From contig CAMZGB010000001.1 in assembly GCA_947306285.1 (NCBI GenBank), positions 1-37,898 of the forward strand: a stretch of 37,898 nucleotides of DNA, in the 5' to 3' direction. Shown piece by piece: positions 32,209-37,642 of the stretch (its first letter is position 1; each line of letters begins with the position of its first letter). Position numbers and translations under genes: made by a program. This DNA is from an uncultured Lachnospira sp. GTDB taxonomy: Bacteria > Bacillota > Clostridia > Lachnospirales > Lachnospiraceae. The notes beneath the pieces are model-generated. The model had not been told where the DNA came from. It searched no databases and worked only from the letters and a program-made list of their open reading frames with translations.

Positions 32209-32745
32209 TTAAAGGTAGTAAGTCTTTCCATCGCCACAATGATAAGCCGTACGTCCACGTGAAGTAGTAAGCTTCGGGAGAATAATATCTAATAAATACT
32301 GTCCCGATTTTAGGTGGATAATTGGAGCTCCATCGCCTTCCATTTCATCAAGCCACTCATTCCAATGATCATATAGCTGTTTTATAAAACTAATGTCATT
32401 GCCTCTTGCTACATATCGAGAAAGGTATTCATCCTTGAGATTTTTTTCTGGAGCAATAATAATATAAGAAAGGCCTCGCTTCTTCATCTCATCTCTAACC
32501 TGCTTGTGTGTTGCAGTTAATATGATTCTTTCTTTAATGCCTGCTTCGTGCTCTATAAAATTCAAATAATTATCTGGAAACTCCGGATTCTGAACACGTT
32601 TACCACTGGCGGTTTCGGTCCATCGAAACGGAGAACTTTCCGCATCTAGAATTTCATATAGCCCATAGTTATGAGCAGTTGCTTCTGCCTTGGTCTTTCC
32701 CGTTCCTGGAAATGCGCAAATGATCATCCCATGCTGTTCAATCAT
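32209..32745 (-). CDS. P-loop nucleotide kinase-like protein
   Basis: 178 residues. Walker A FPGTGKTK at about 12-19, EILDAESSPFRWTE at about 30-44 (acidic segment after strand 2), ERIILTATHKQVRDEM and RGLSYIIIAPEKNLKDEYLSRY. This order matches a family of small P-loop kinases in Firmicutes phages, possibly acting on a nucleotide or polynucleotide end. The substrate cannot be told from sequence. Ribosome site AAGAGGAGGAT. Confidence 0.8.
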   Translation of the reverse strand: MIEQHGMIICAFPGTGKTKAEATAHNYGLYEILDAESSPFRWTETASGKRVQNPEFPDNYLNFIEHEAGIKERIILTATHKQVRDEMKKRGLSYIIIAPEKNLKDEYLSRYVARGNDISFIKQLYDHWNEWLDEMEGDGAPIIHLKSGQYLLDIILPKLTTSRGRTAYHCGDGKTYYL

Positions 32746-32767
32746 AATTTATTATCCTCCTCTTAAA

Positions 32768-32797
32768 ATAATAAAAAAAAGAGGCCATGTAGACCTC
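32768..32797 (-). terminator. Intrinsic terminator
   Basis: GAGG (32781-32784) and CCTC (32794-32797) with one inner G-C/C-G pair; TTTTTTTATT follows on the minus strand. It ends the 127-residue membrane protein gene. Confidence 0.8.
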
Positions 32798-32812
32798 TCT
32801 CTTTCAAACACT

Positions 32813-33196
32813 TTAGAACTTCAACAACTTAGTAACAAATCCCCAAGTTTTGGCTGGAATAAGATGCTCAGACTCTAAAGCAAACGTCACGATCAGCAGC
32901 GCCGCAGCTCCTCCAATCATCAGGATTTTTTCCAAGATTCTGGTGATGCAATCTGCATAAGCGGCATTGTCCTTTCGCTTAGACTCCCGCCTCTCGGACT
33001 CGAACTTCATTTCGTCCAAGTCATATCGGCGATTGCGGTCCATTCGCTCGTTGACTACTCGCTCATCTTCCAGAAGCATCTTCCAAAGATCTAGGATTTC
33101 GTCCTTAATCTTCTTAGCCTCGTCACTGCCCGCCTTCGTATTGTTTAGTTCGCCAGCAAGAAACTCCAATCGTTCCTCAATGAGTTTTGTTTCCAT
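32813..33196 (-). CDS. Coiled-coil tail-anchored membrane protein
   Basis: 127 residues. A long, highly charged helix (residues 1-85, many E, K, R) likely forms a coiled coil; one membrane segment follows at about 88-107 (ILEKILMIGGAAALLIVTFAL), then a short tail. Single-gene cassette driven by P9. It may be an anchored scaffold or a superinfection factor; no family recognised. Confidence 0.7.
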   Translation of the reverse strand: METKLIEERLEFLAGELNNTKAGSDEAKKIKDEILDLWKMLLEDERVVNERMDRNRRYDLDEMKFESERRESKRKDNAAYADCITRILEKILMIGGAAALLIVTFALESEHLIPAKTWGFVTKLLKF

Positions 33197-33222
33197 TTTG
33201 AATCCCCTTTCATAAGTATTCT

Positions 33223-33248
33223 ATTATAAGGAATGATTTTTTTACGAA
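33223..33248 (-). promoter_or_regulatory. Phage-type promoter P9
   Basis: TTCGTA, 14 nt with CAT, TATAAT, AGAAT, one of the best matches to the consensus. It faces the coiled-coil protein gene. Confidence 0.75.
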
Positions 33249-33291
33249 AAAATATAAGCTATGCAATATTTTTGTATATTAATTATTTTAT

Positions 33292-33364
33292 AAGGGGCGT
33301 TTCCCGCAATTGTACAAAAATATTAGTACTTTAGCATAACTGCTTAAGTTTAGGAAACGCCCCT
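33292..33364 (-). terminator. Long hairpin after tRNA-Met, likely terminator or trailer
   Basis: A perfect 12-bp inverted repeat AGGGGCGTTTCC / GGAAACGCCCCT closes a 49-nt loop. It begins 3 nt after the encoded CCA of tRNA-Met in the minus transcript, and TTATAAAAT follows. Confidence 0.7.
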
Positions 33365-33367
33365 ATT

Positions 33368-33443
33368 TGGTCCGCCATTGGGGATTTGAACCCGAGACCG
33401 TCCGGTTATGAGCCAGATGCTCTACCTGCTGAGCTAATGGCGG
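33368..33443 (-). tRNA. tRNA with CAT anticodon (Met type)
   Basis: Acceptor CCGCCAT/ATGGCGG, D-arm GCTC...GAGC, anticodon arm TCTGG-CTCATAA-CCGGA, T-loop TTCAAAT, discriminator A and encoded CCA at 33368-33370. The T-stem has one C-C mismatch. It cannot be told here whether it reads AUG or, if modified at C34, AUA. Confidence 0.9.
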
Positions 33444-33450
33444 ATTTATT

Positions 33451-33579
33451 CCTATAAAGCCCGCGCGTATCAAATTAGCGATAGAGAGATCATTTTATAT
33501 TAATTTTTTTTGTACGAAAATTAAAGGCTTTGATACAGGGACGCTGATTTAAGGCTATTCTCTCAAGCCACTTTATAGG
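33451..33579 (-). ncRNA. Structured segment with nested inverted repeats
   Basis: CCTATAAAG (33451-33459) pairs with CTTTATAGG (33571-33579), and inside it GTATCAAA (33467-33474) pairs with TTTGATAC (33529-33536). GGCT/AGCC adds a small hairpin. Promoter P10 lies in the inner loop. It could be a folded RNA of read-through transcripts or a pair of DNA-level protein sites around the promoter. Confidence 0.45.
33493..33518 (-). promoter_or_regulatory. Weak phage-type promoter P10
   Basis: TTCGTA followed by an A-rich spacer and ATAAAA at 14 nt (TATAAA at 13 nt). It lacks the CAT and CC of the other members. It lies 50 bp before tRNA-Met. Confidence 0.4.
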
Positions 33580-33583
33580 AAAT

Positions 33584-33632
33584 GGTCTATTAAGGCATTC
33601 ATGACTACCTTTTTATCTGAGGGCAATAGACC
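33584..33632 (-). other. Hairpin after the tRNA-Tyr-like gene
   Basis: GGTCTATT and AATAGACC form an 8-bp perfect stem with a 33-nt loop. It begins 20 nt after the 3' end of the tRNA-Tyr-like gene and may be a trailer or a processing element. Confidence 0.5.
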
Positions 33633-33652
33633 GGTGCCCCCATCACCCAATA

Positions 33653-33725
33653 GCCGCAACCTGGACTTGAACCAGGAACTAGGCAACTACGTCGCCTGCT
33701 CTACCCCCTATTGAGCTACTGCGGC
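33653..33725 (-). tRNA. Tyr-like (GTA) tRNA with abnormal anticodon loop
   Basis: Acceptor GCCGCAG/TTGCGGC, D-arm GCTC...GAGC, anticodon arm AGGCG-ACGTAGT-TGCCT, T-arm CCTGG-TTCAAGT-CCAGG. The anticodon read at the standard place is GTA, but position 33 is C instead of the near-universal U, the loop's first and last bases can pair, the discriminator is T, and no CCA is encoded although all three normal tRNAs here encode it. It may be decayed or a tRNA mimic. Confidence 0.6.
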
Positions 33726-33734
33726 AAATTTTCT

Positions 33735-33898
33735 ATCTTTATATAAGGCCTGAGTAAAACCCAATTTAATGCTTTTTACTACCTAAATTAAATACTCTAA
33801 CCTACTGAGCTACACCTCAAACCAATGCTATGGCATGGTCGAAGTAGTGGGGCTCGAACCCACGACCGGCCGTTAGGCGAGCAACCTTATATAAAGAT
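33735..33898 (-). tRNA. Candidate circularly permuted tRNA (3' half before 5' half)
   Basis: On the minus strand: ATCTTTATATAAGG (33885-33898); a stem-loop GGTTG/CGGCC; T-arm GTGGG-TTCGAGC-CCCAC (33847-33863); TACTTCG, A, CCA (33836-33846); a 16-nt linker; TGAGGTG (33813-33819); D-arm GCTC-AGTAGGTTA-GAGT (33794-33810); TTTAA...TTAAA; then CCTTATATAAAGAT (33735-33748). TGAGGTG pairs with TACTTCG over 7 bp with wobbles, and the outer 14-mers are perfectly complementary. The halves resemble tRNA-Pro nearby. Alternative: two remnants of tandem tRNAs. Confidence 0.55.
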
Positions 33899-33900
33899 GG

Positions 33901-34024
33901 GGTTTGGTTTAATGAAAATGTCGCGATCATTTTCTTAGCGTCCTGCGCACTGGCGCCTACTCGCAATTTTACAACTTAGGGTCGCCTACCGCTTACCCGC
34001 AGCGAGAGCGTGACAATAAACCAA
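33901..34024 (-). other. Structured spacer between tRNA-Pro and the permuted tRNA
   Basis: TTGGTTTA (33904-33911) and TAAACCAA (34017-34024) are inverted repeats. Inside is a perfect hairpin GAAAATG / CATTTTC with a 7-nt loop (33914-33934) and another GCGC/GCGC with loop CAGT. No reading frame. It may be a folded RNA domain of the tRNA transcript. Confidence 0.45.
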
Positions 34025-34034
34025 TGCCACGCTA

Positions 34035-34111
34035 TGGTCGAAGTAGCGGGACTCGAACCCACGACCTCTTGATCCCAAATCAAGCGCTCTAGCCGACTGA
34101 GCTACACCTCG
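34035..34111 (-). tRNA. tRNA-Pro (TGG)
   Basis: Acceptor CGAGGTG/TACTTCG, D-arm GCTC-...-GAGC, anticodon arm CTTGA-TTTGGGA-TCAAG with anticodon TGG, T-arm GTGGG-TTCGAGT-CCCGC, discriminator A and encoded CCA at 34035-34037. All invariant loop bases are present. Confidence 0.93.
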
Positions 34112-34141
34112 ATTTTACAATCTTCCATTTTGATTTTTATA

Positions 34142-34274
34142 ATATATAGCGCAAAGCAGCCAGCCGAAGGCCGATGGGCAATCTTCTACTCATCCTGGCA
34201 GATGCTACCTGGTCTTACGCCTTGCACTATTGAAAGGGGAGATCTCATGAACGGTGACTACTCCGACATGAGAT
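34142..34274 (-). other. Spacer with two folded elements after tRNA-Leu
   Basis: ATCTCATG/CATGAGAT (34242-34249 with 34267-34274) forms an 8-bp hairpin starting directly after the CCA of tRNA-Leu. Further on AGTGCAA/TTGCGCT closes a second domain of about 80 nt with GGTAG/CTGCC and GCC/GGC hairpins inside. No gene is seen. Confidence 0.45.
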
Positions 34275-34361
34275 TGGTACCGGTGATGGGACTCGAACCC
34301 ATATGATGCACGCATCCACGGATTTTAAGTCCGTTATGTCTACCTATTCCATCACACCGGC
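34275..34361 (-). tRNA. tRNA-Leu (TAA)
   Basis: Acceptor GCCGGTG/CACCGGT (first pair G-T), anticodon arm ACGGA-CTTAAAA-TCCGT with TAA, long class II variable arm GGATGCGTGCATC, T-arm ATGGG-TTCGAGT-CCCAT, discriminator A and encoded CCA at 34275-34277. Confidence 0.93.
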
Positions 34362-34527
34362 GTAGCTACACTAACGGGAAATCATACCCGCTCATAATTA
34401 ACCACCTCTAATCTTATACAAATTATTCCATACACACTTTGCTTAAACTCCAAATCCGATTAAAGACTTGATAGTACAAAGTCCTCACCACAATTCCACA
34501 ATTTTCCTCGGGAATGCATATAGATTA
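34362..34527. other. Intergenic region before tRNA-Leu
   Basis: No gene or member of the TTCGTA promoter family is visible. A small hairpin GACTT/AAGTC lies near 34465-34485. The promoter of the tRNA-Leu/tRNA-Pro part is therefore unidentified. Confidence 0.4.
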
Positions 34528-35139
34528 TTAATCGACTGCGTCAATTATAAGTTTCATTTTGATTTTCTTACTAGAAGATAGGTTACTAATGAAAGAGACC
34601 AGCTCAGTAAATGACAAAGAAGCTTCAATCTCAAGATGGTCCAGTCCTTCGATCTGCTTGACTTCTTGCTTGCCTTCACGATTAACAACCCCCGTTCCGT
34701 TACTGTTGCTTTCAGAGCTTAAACTTATAGCGTTTTTGAAATTGGTAACATTCTCTGCGCGACTATGTTTTTCAGTAATATTGATAAGCCGTTTATAATA
34801 TTCTTTTTTGCGTATGTATGCATATAAAGCTGTTCCAGTAATTCTAAATAATTCTTTGGCAATAGCGGCCATTCCAACTTTATACTTTTTTATGATAGTT
34901 ACTAAATACGCTTCTTGAATATCATCAGGCATGGATTTGAACTCCGGGTAAGAATAAAACGAATTCATCTGCCACGTCACGGTTGGCCCATTAAGTTTTC
35001 TCTTTTGAGCCGGAGTTAAATAGTCGCTCGGCAAAGTGCACTGCTTGCTTTTTGCTCCATTCTTTTTATGGAAAGCGCCAGTTCCGACCGATTTACGTTC
35101 TTTAGCAGTTTGGTTGAATACAAATTCCTCGTTAGTCAT
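34528..35139 (-). CDS. Phage protein with HTH-like centre
   Basis: 203 residues. HKKNGAKSKQCTLPSDYLTPAQKRKLNG near the N-terminus, then FKSMPDDIQEAYLVTIIKKYKVGMAAIAKELFRITGTALYAYIRKK (about 65-112), which looks like a helix-turn-helix (YxVGMAAIAKELFRITG). The C-terminal third is low-complexity then a beta-strand end. I recall this as a conserved Firmicutes phage protein that may bind DNA. It follows promoter P11 and its structured leader. Confidence 0.7.
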   Translation of the reverse strand: MTNEEFVFNQTAKERKSVGTGAFHKKNGAKSKQCTLPSDYLTPAQKRKLNGPTVTWQMNSFYSYPEFKSMPDDIQEAYLVTIIKKYKVGMAAIAKELFRITGTALYAYIRKKEYYKRLINITEKHSRAENVTNFKNAISLSSESNSNGTGVVNREGKQEVKQIEGLDHLEIEASLSFTELVSFISNLSSSKKIKMKLIIDAVD

Positions 35140-35155
35140 TTTTTAAATCCCCTTT

Positions 35156-35240
35156 CAAAAAATAAGAAGAGAGAGACTATTTTTAACAACCTATTCATTC
35201 TATTAGATTGTTGGTCACAAAGACCATATAATCTCTCTCT
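35156..35240 (-). ncRNA. Three-way-junction leader RNA with U-tract
   Basis: Right after promoter P11 the RNA's first bases AGAGAGATTAT pair with ATAGTCTCTCT (11 bp including one G-T pair). Inside are GGTC/GACC with a 5-nt loop and AACAATCTA/TAGGTTGTT (9 bp). TTCTTATTTTTT follows, then the ribosome site GAAAGGGGA of the HTH-like gene. It looks like a compact RNA ending in its own terminator, acting as small RNA or attenuator. Confidence 0.7.
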
Positions 35241-35243
35241 TCT

Positions 35244-35269
35244 ACTATAAGGGATGAAAATTTTACGAA
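35244..35269 (-). promoter_or_regulatory. Phage-type promoter P11
   Basis: TTCGTA, 14 nt with CAT, TATAGT, AGAAG. TCGTAA forms the stop codon of the Lar-like gene upstream. It drives the structured leader and the HTH-like gene. Confidence 0.75.
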
Positions 35270-35445
35270 TTGCTAGAAATATCAGCACGAGTATTCCATG
35301 AGTCCTCGGCTTGTTCAAGCGTCTTGTACAGTGGCTGCTCAATTCTGCAGCCTCCGCACTTTAAATACCATTCATTTGTATCGTGTATTTTGATTTCTTC
35401 AATCTCCACGCACCCACAAAACGGGCAAGGTTTTAAAATGCCCAT
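35263..35445 (-). CDS. Lar-like restriction-alleviation family protein
   Basis: 60 residues. KPCPFCGC at 5-12, a beta segment, LKCGGCR at 29-35, and AEDSWNTRA near the C-terminus give the Lar layout (CPFCG...C..C...A..xWN). Lar of the Rac prophage lessens EcoKI restriction, but most small relatives are untested. It ends inside promoter P11 and lies just after the holin gene. Confidence 0.85.
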   Translation of the reverse strand: MGILKPCPFCGCVEIEEIKIHDTNEWYLKCGGCRIEQPLYKTLEQAEDSWNTRADISSNS

Positions 35446-35449
35446 ACCT

Positions 35450-35770
35450 TTACTCCGCAGAGTCCGTTAAAATAGCATCCGCGTCTTCTGCTTCGCCATA
35501 AAGCTGCTCTCGAAGATCATTTGCCTCATGCAGCATGATTCGATAGCTCTCTTCGGCATCCTTAATAGCATTTGCCTGCTTAACTTCGGGGAGACCAGCG
35601 ATAGAGGTAAGAATGGATAAGATTCCAGCCAGCAACGATGCGCTCAGCACCTGCATCCAGTCAATATCGCTCATAAACTTGCCAACACTAATGAGCGCCA
35701 CCGCAGTCTGAGCAACGGTCTTCAGGGCACGAATACCCGCAGATTTAACCCAAGTCCAATCAATCTTCAT
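35450..35770 (-). CDS. Holin (r1t-like)
   Basis: 106 residues. TVAQTAVALISVGKFMSDIDWMQVLSASLLAGILSILTSIAG (about 18-59) holds two hydrophobic segments with IDW between, as in r1t-type holins; the C-terminal half is a charged helix rich in E and A. It would pierce the membrane to let the endolysin act. It overlaps the upstream gene as ATGA and lies two genes after the amidase. Confidence 0.8.
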   Translation of the reverse strand: MKIDWTWVKSAGIRALKTVAQTAVALISVGKFMSDIDWMQVLSASLLAGILSILTSIAGLPEVKQANAIKDAEESYRIMLHEANDLREQLYGEAEDADAILTDSAE

Positions 35771-36072
35771 GATACCACTTCCATTTCTTTAATTTCTTGA
35801 TAGATTTTATCAATAAAGGAATTACCCTTTAAAGACTTATAAGCATTATAGCAATAGACAAAAGATTCGTATTCATACTGACGAATTTTACCAGAATCTT
35901 TATTATGGTAGTATATACGTAGCATTTCGCCTCGTAATACGCACTTTATTCCATCCTGGTAGTGCTTGGTGCCAAATACTTTTTCCCGAATCGGCTTGAC
36001 TATCACCAAAATAGCAGTAATTGCGCTTAACGATAAAGAGCAAAACTGTATAATTTGTAGAAGATCACCCAC
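35767..36072 (-). CDS. Membrane protein of the lysis cassette
   Basis: 101 residues, GTG start at 36072 with AAGGTAGG upstream. One membrane segment at about 8-26 (IQFCSLSLSAITAILVIVK), then a basic soluble part with GIKCVLRGEMLRIYYHNKDS and YKSLKGNSFIDKIYQEIKE. From memory this family sits next to holins in Firmicutes phages, perhaps as a second holin or antiholin. The overlap with the holin gene supports joint function. Confidence 0.7.
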   Translation of the reverse strand: MGDLLQIIQFCSLSLSAITAILVIVKPIREKVFGTKHYQDGIKCVLRGEMLRIYYHNKDSGKIRQYEYESFVYCYNAYKSLKGNSFIDKIYQEIKEMEVVS

Positions 36073-36088
36073 AGCTTAAGACCTACCT

Positions 36089-36994
36089 TTACCCTTTATA
36101 TAACTCCTCATATGTCTTTGGCCCAATAACGCCGTCATCAACTAATTTCCGATCCTTCTGGAATAAGCGAACAGCAATATCCATCTTAGGGCCAAAAGTT
36201 TCATCATAAGAAGGAATAAAGTCGGCATAATAGCCAAGGTCACTTAATATCAGCATTGCATTGCGAACGTCTCGTCCAACCATACCTTTTTTAAGCACCT
36301 GAAGCTCTGGCGTGCAAACAACATTTTTTGCAGTTCCAGAACTTCCATTTTGAATGCCCATAAGCGCAGCCACATCCTTTCGAACATCGTCCATAGTTTT
36401 ATTATGCTTTGAGAACCAATGCATAACATCGACATGCCCAGAGCCAAGACCTAGCTTATAGCTGTCATAATGACAAAGAATAGTTGGAACATTGATGCCA
36501 CTTACTTTTACTGTGCCAAGTGGATCAATTGAAAACTGTTTACATAAATAGGCAGTCAGTTCGCATGCCTCTTTATATACAGCATTAAAGTACGTCGCAT
36601 CTTTAAGATTGTCTTCGCATATCTCGAACTGAATCCAGCCATTATTACAAGAACCATTTTTACCAGATCCGCAACCCCATGGCCTATAATTCCATGGCAT
36701 GGTCTGAACTGCGGCAACAGATCCGTTTGCCAGTTTGCCAATCCAGGCGTTTAACCCAGCTTCAACATGCTTGTGGTTCCAGTCGTTCTCATTGCCATTT
36801 CGTCCTATTAAGTTCATGAGAATATTATAGCTATCTGCGTCATCATCGGGCTGCACATATCGCTTAAGATTTGGGTTGTTTGCTCCAGTGGAGTGCCACA
36901 GAACACCCTTTATAGCCATTTGACGAGTACCTTGGTAACATGTAGACTGAGTCATTATGCACTTAATAGGCGGGTTACTAGAGGAGTACTTCAT
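36089..36994 (-). CDS. Endolysin: N-acetylmuramoyl-L-alanine amidase with peptidoglycan-binding domain
   Basis: 301 residues. The amidase_2-type domain spans about 20-215: GVLWHSTGAN (zinc histidine at about 34), QTMPWNYRPWGCGSG, IQFEICED, and LCHYDSYKLGLGSGHVDVMHW (second zinc site). The C-terminal domain (about 230-300) has LKKGMVGRDVRNAMLILSDLGY and FGPKMDIAVRLFQKDRKLVDDGVIGP, a peptidoglycan-binding 1 fold. It cuts the amide bond between muramic acid and the peptide. It lies between the peptidase and the holin-side genes. Confidence 0.92.
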   Translation of the reverse strand: MKYSSSNPPIKCIMTQSTCYQGTRQMAIKGVLWHSTGANNPNLKRYVQPDDDADSYNILMNLIGRNGNENDWNHKHVEAGLNAWIGKLANGSVAAVQTMPWNYRPWGCGSGKNGSCNNGWIQFEICEDNLKDATYFNAVYKEACELTAYLCKQFSIDPLGTVKVSGINVPTILCHYDSYKLGLGSGHVDVMHWFSKHNKTMDDVRKDVAALMGIQNGSSGTAKNVVCTPELQVLKKGMVGRDVRNAMLILSDLGYYADFIPSYDETFGPKMDIAVRLFQKDRKLVDDGVIGPKTYEELYKG

Positions 36995-37564
36995 TTAATC
37001 ACCACCCTCCGCCTTCTTTTCATACCAATTAATGCTAGAGATTACGCTAAGCTTCTTATAGTCAATATAGCTCACTCCATGATTCCAATTGTCATAGACA
37101 GTAATGAACTGGCCATTACTATACTCGACGTACCCGATCACAGTCACACTATGGTTAAAGTAATAATCTCTACCATCTTTCCAAATGTTTAACACAGCAT
37201 AGGTTCCATTATCAACAAGCTTTCGAATCTTATTAAAATTCCATCCGATGCCTTTACCGTATGCAGATTTGCAGGTGCCTTCCATTTTGAATTCTTTAAG
37301 ACAGTCTCTCATGATGGCTTTAACTGTAGTTGGAATTGTGCCCCAGCGTTTACCATCATAAGCTCTCTTTTTGGCAAACCGCTCAATGTCGTAATATTTG
37401 TCAGCACCAAAAATAAACGCAAGGCACGTTAGCGTACAGTCAAGGTCGTCACCATAATCTTTCTGAAGCAAGTCCTTTTTTCCGCTAATGGTTTTTGTGG
37501 CAATATGCTGCTTAAGTAATGGATACTCTTTAGCAAGATTCAGTGGATATAATCGTTTTCCCAT
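36995..37564 (-). CDS. Papain-like (C39-type) cysteine peptidase
   Basis: 189 residues from ATG 37564, with AAAGGGGTG upstream; a GTG at 37573 is too close to the ribosome site. DDLDCTLTCLAFIF (about 40-53) provides a cysteine before a helix, YYFNHSVTVIGYVEYS a histidine near the C-terminus and VYDNWNHG the third catalytic position. This matches bacterial C39-like peptidases. It directly precedes the endolysin, so it may cut wall peptides, but a role in virion maturation is possible. Confidence 0.7.
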   Translation of the reverse strand: MGKRLYPLNLAKEYPLLKQHIATKTISGKKDLLQKDYGDDLDCTLTCLAFIFGADKYYDIERFAKKRAYDGKRWGTIPTTVKAIMRDCLKEFKMEGTCKSAYGKGIGWNFNKIRKLVDNGTYAVLNIWKDGRDYYFNHSVTVIGYVEYSNGQFITVYDNWNHGVSYIDYKKLSVISSINWYEKKAEGGD

Positions 37565-37573
37565 ATAAAGCAC

Positions 37574-37642
37574 CCCTTTCTATTTAATATGGTTCACCAG
37601 TGATTTTAAAAAACTTATAATGATGTTCATACCCATCCCCAC
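37574..37642. other. Short intergenic region
   Basis: 69 bp between the tail-like gene's end and the peptidase gene. It holds the peptidase ribosome site. No hairpin terminator is evident, so the two genes may be co-transcribed. Confidence 0.4.

Noticed and set aside
33735..34024. Group I intron split around the permuted tRNA
   Set aside because: I could not find P7-like or other core sequences, and the flanking 14-mers lie too close to the tRNA halves to leave room for an intron core.
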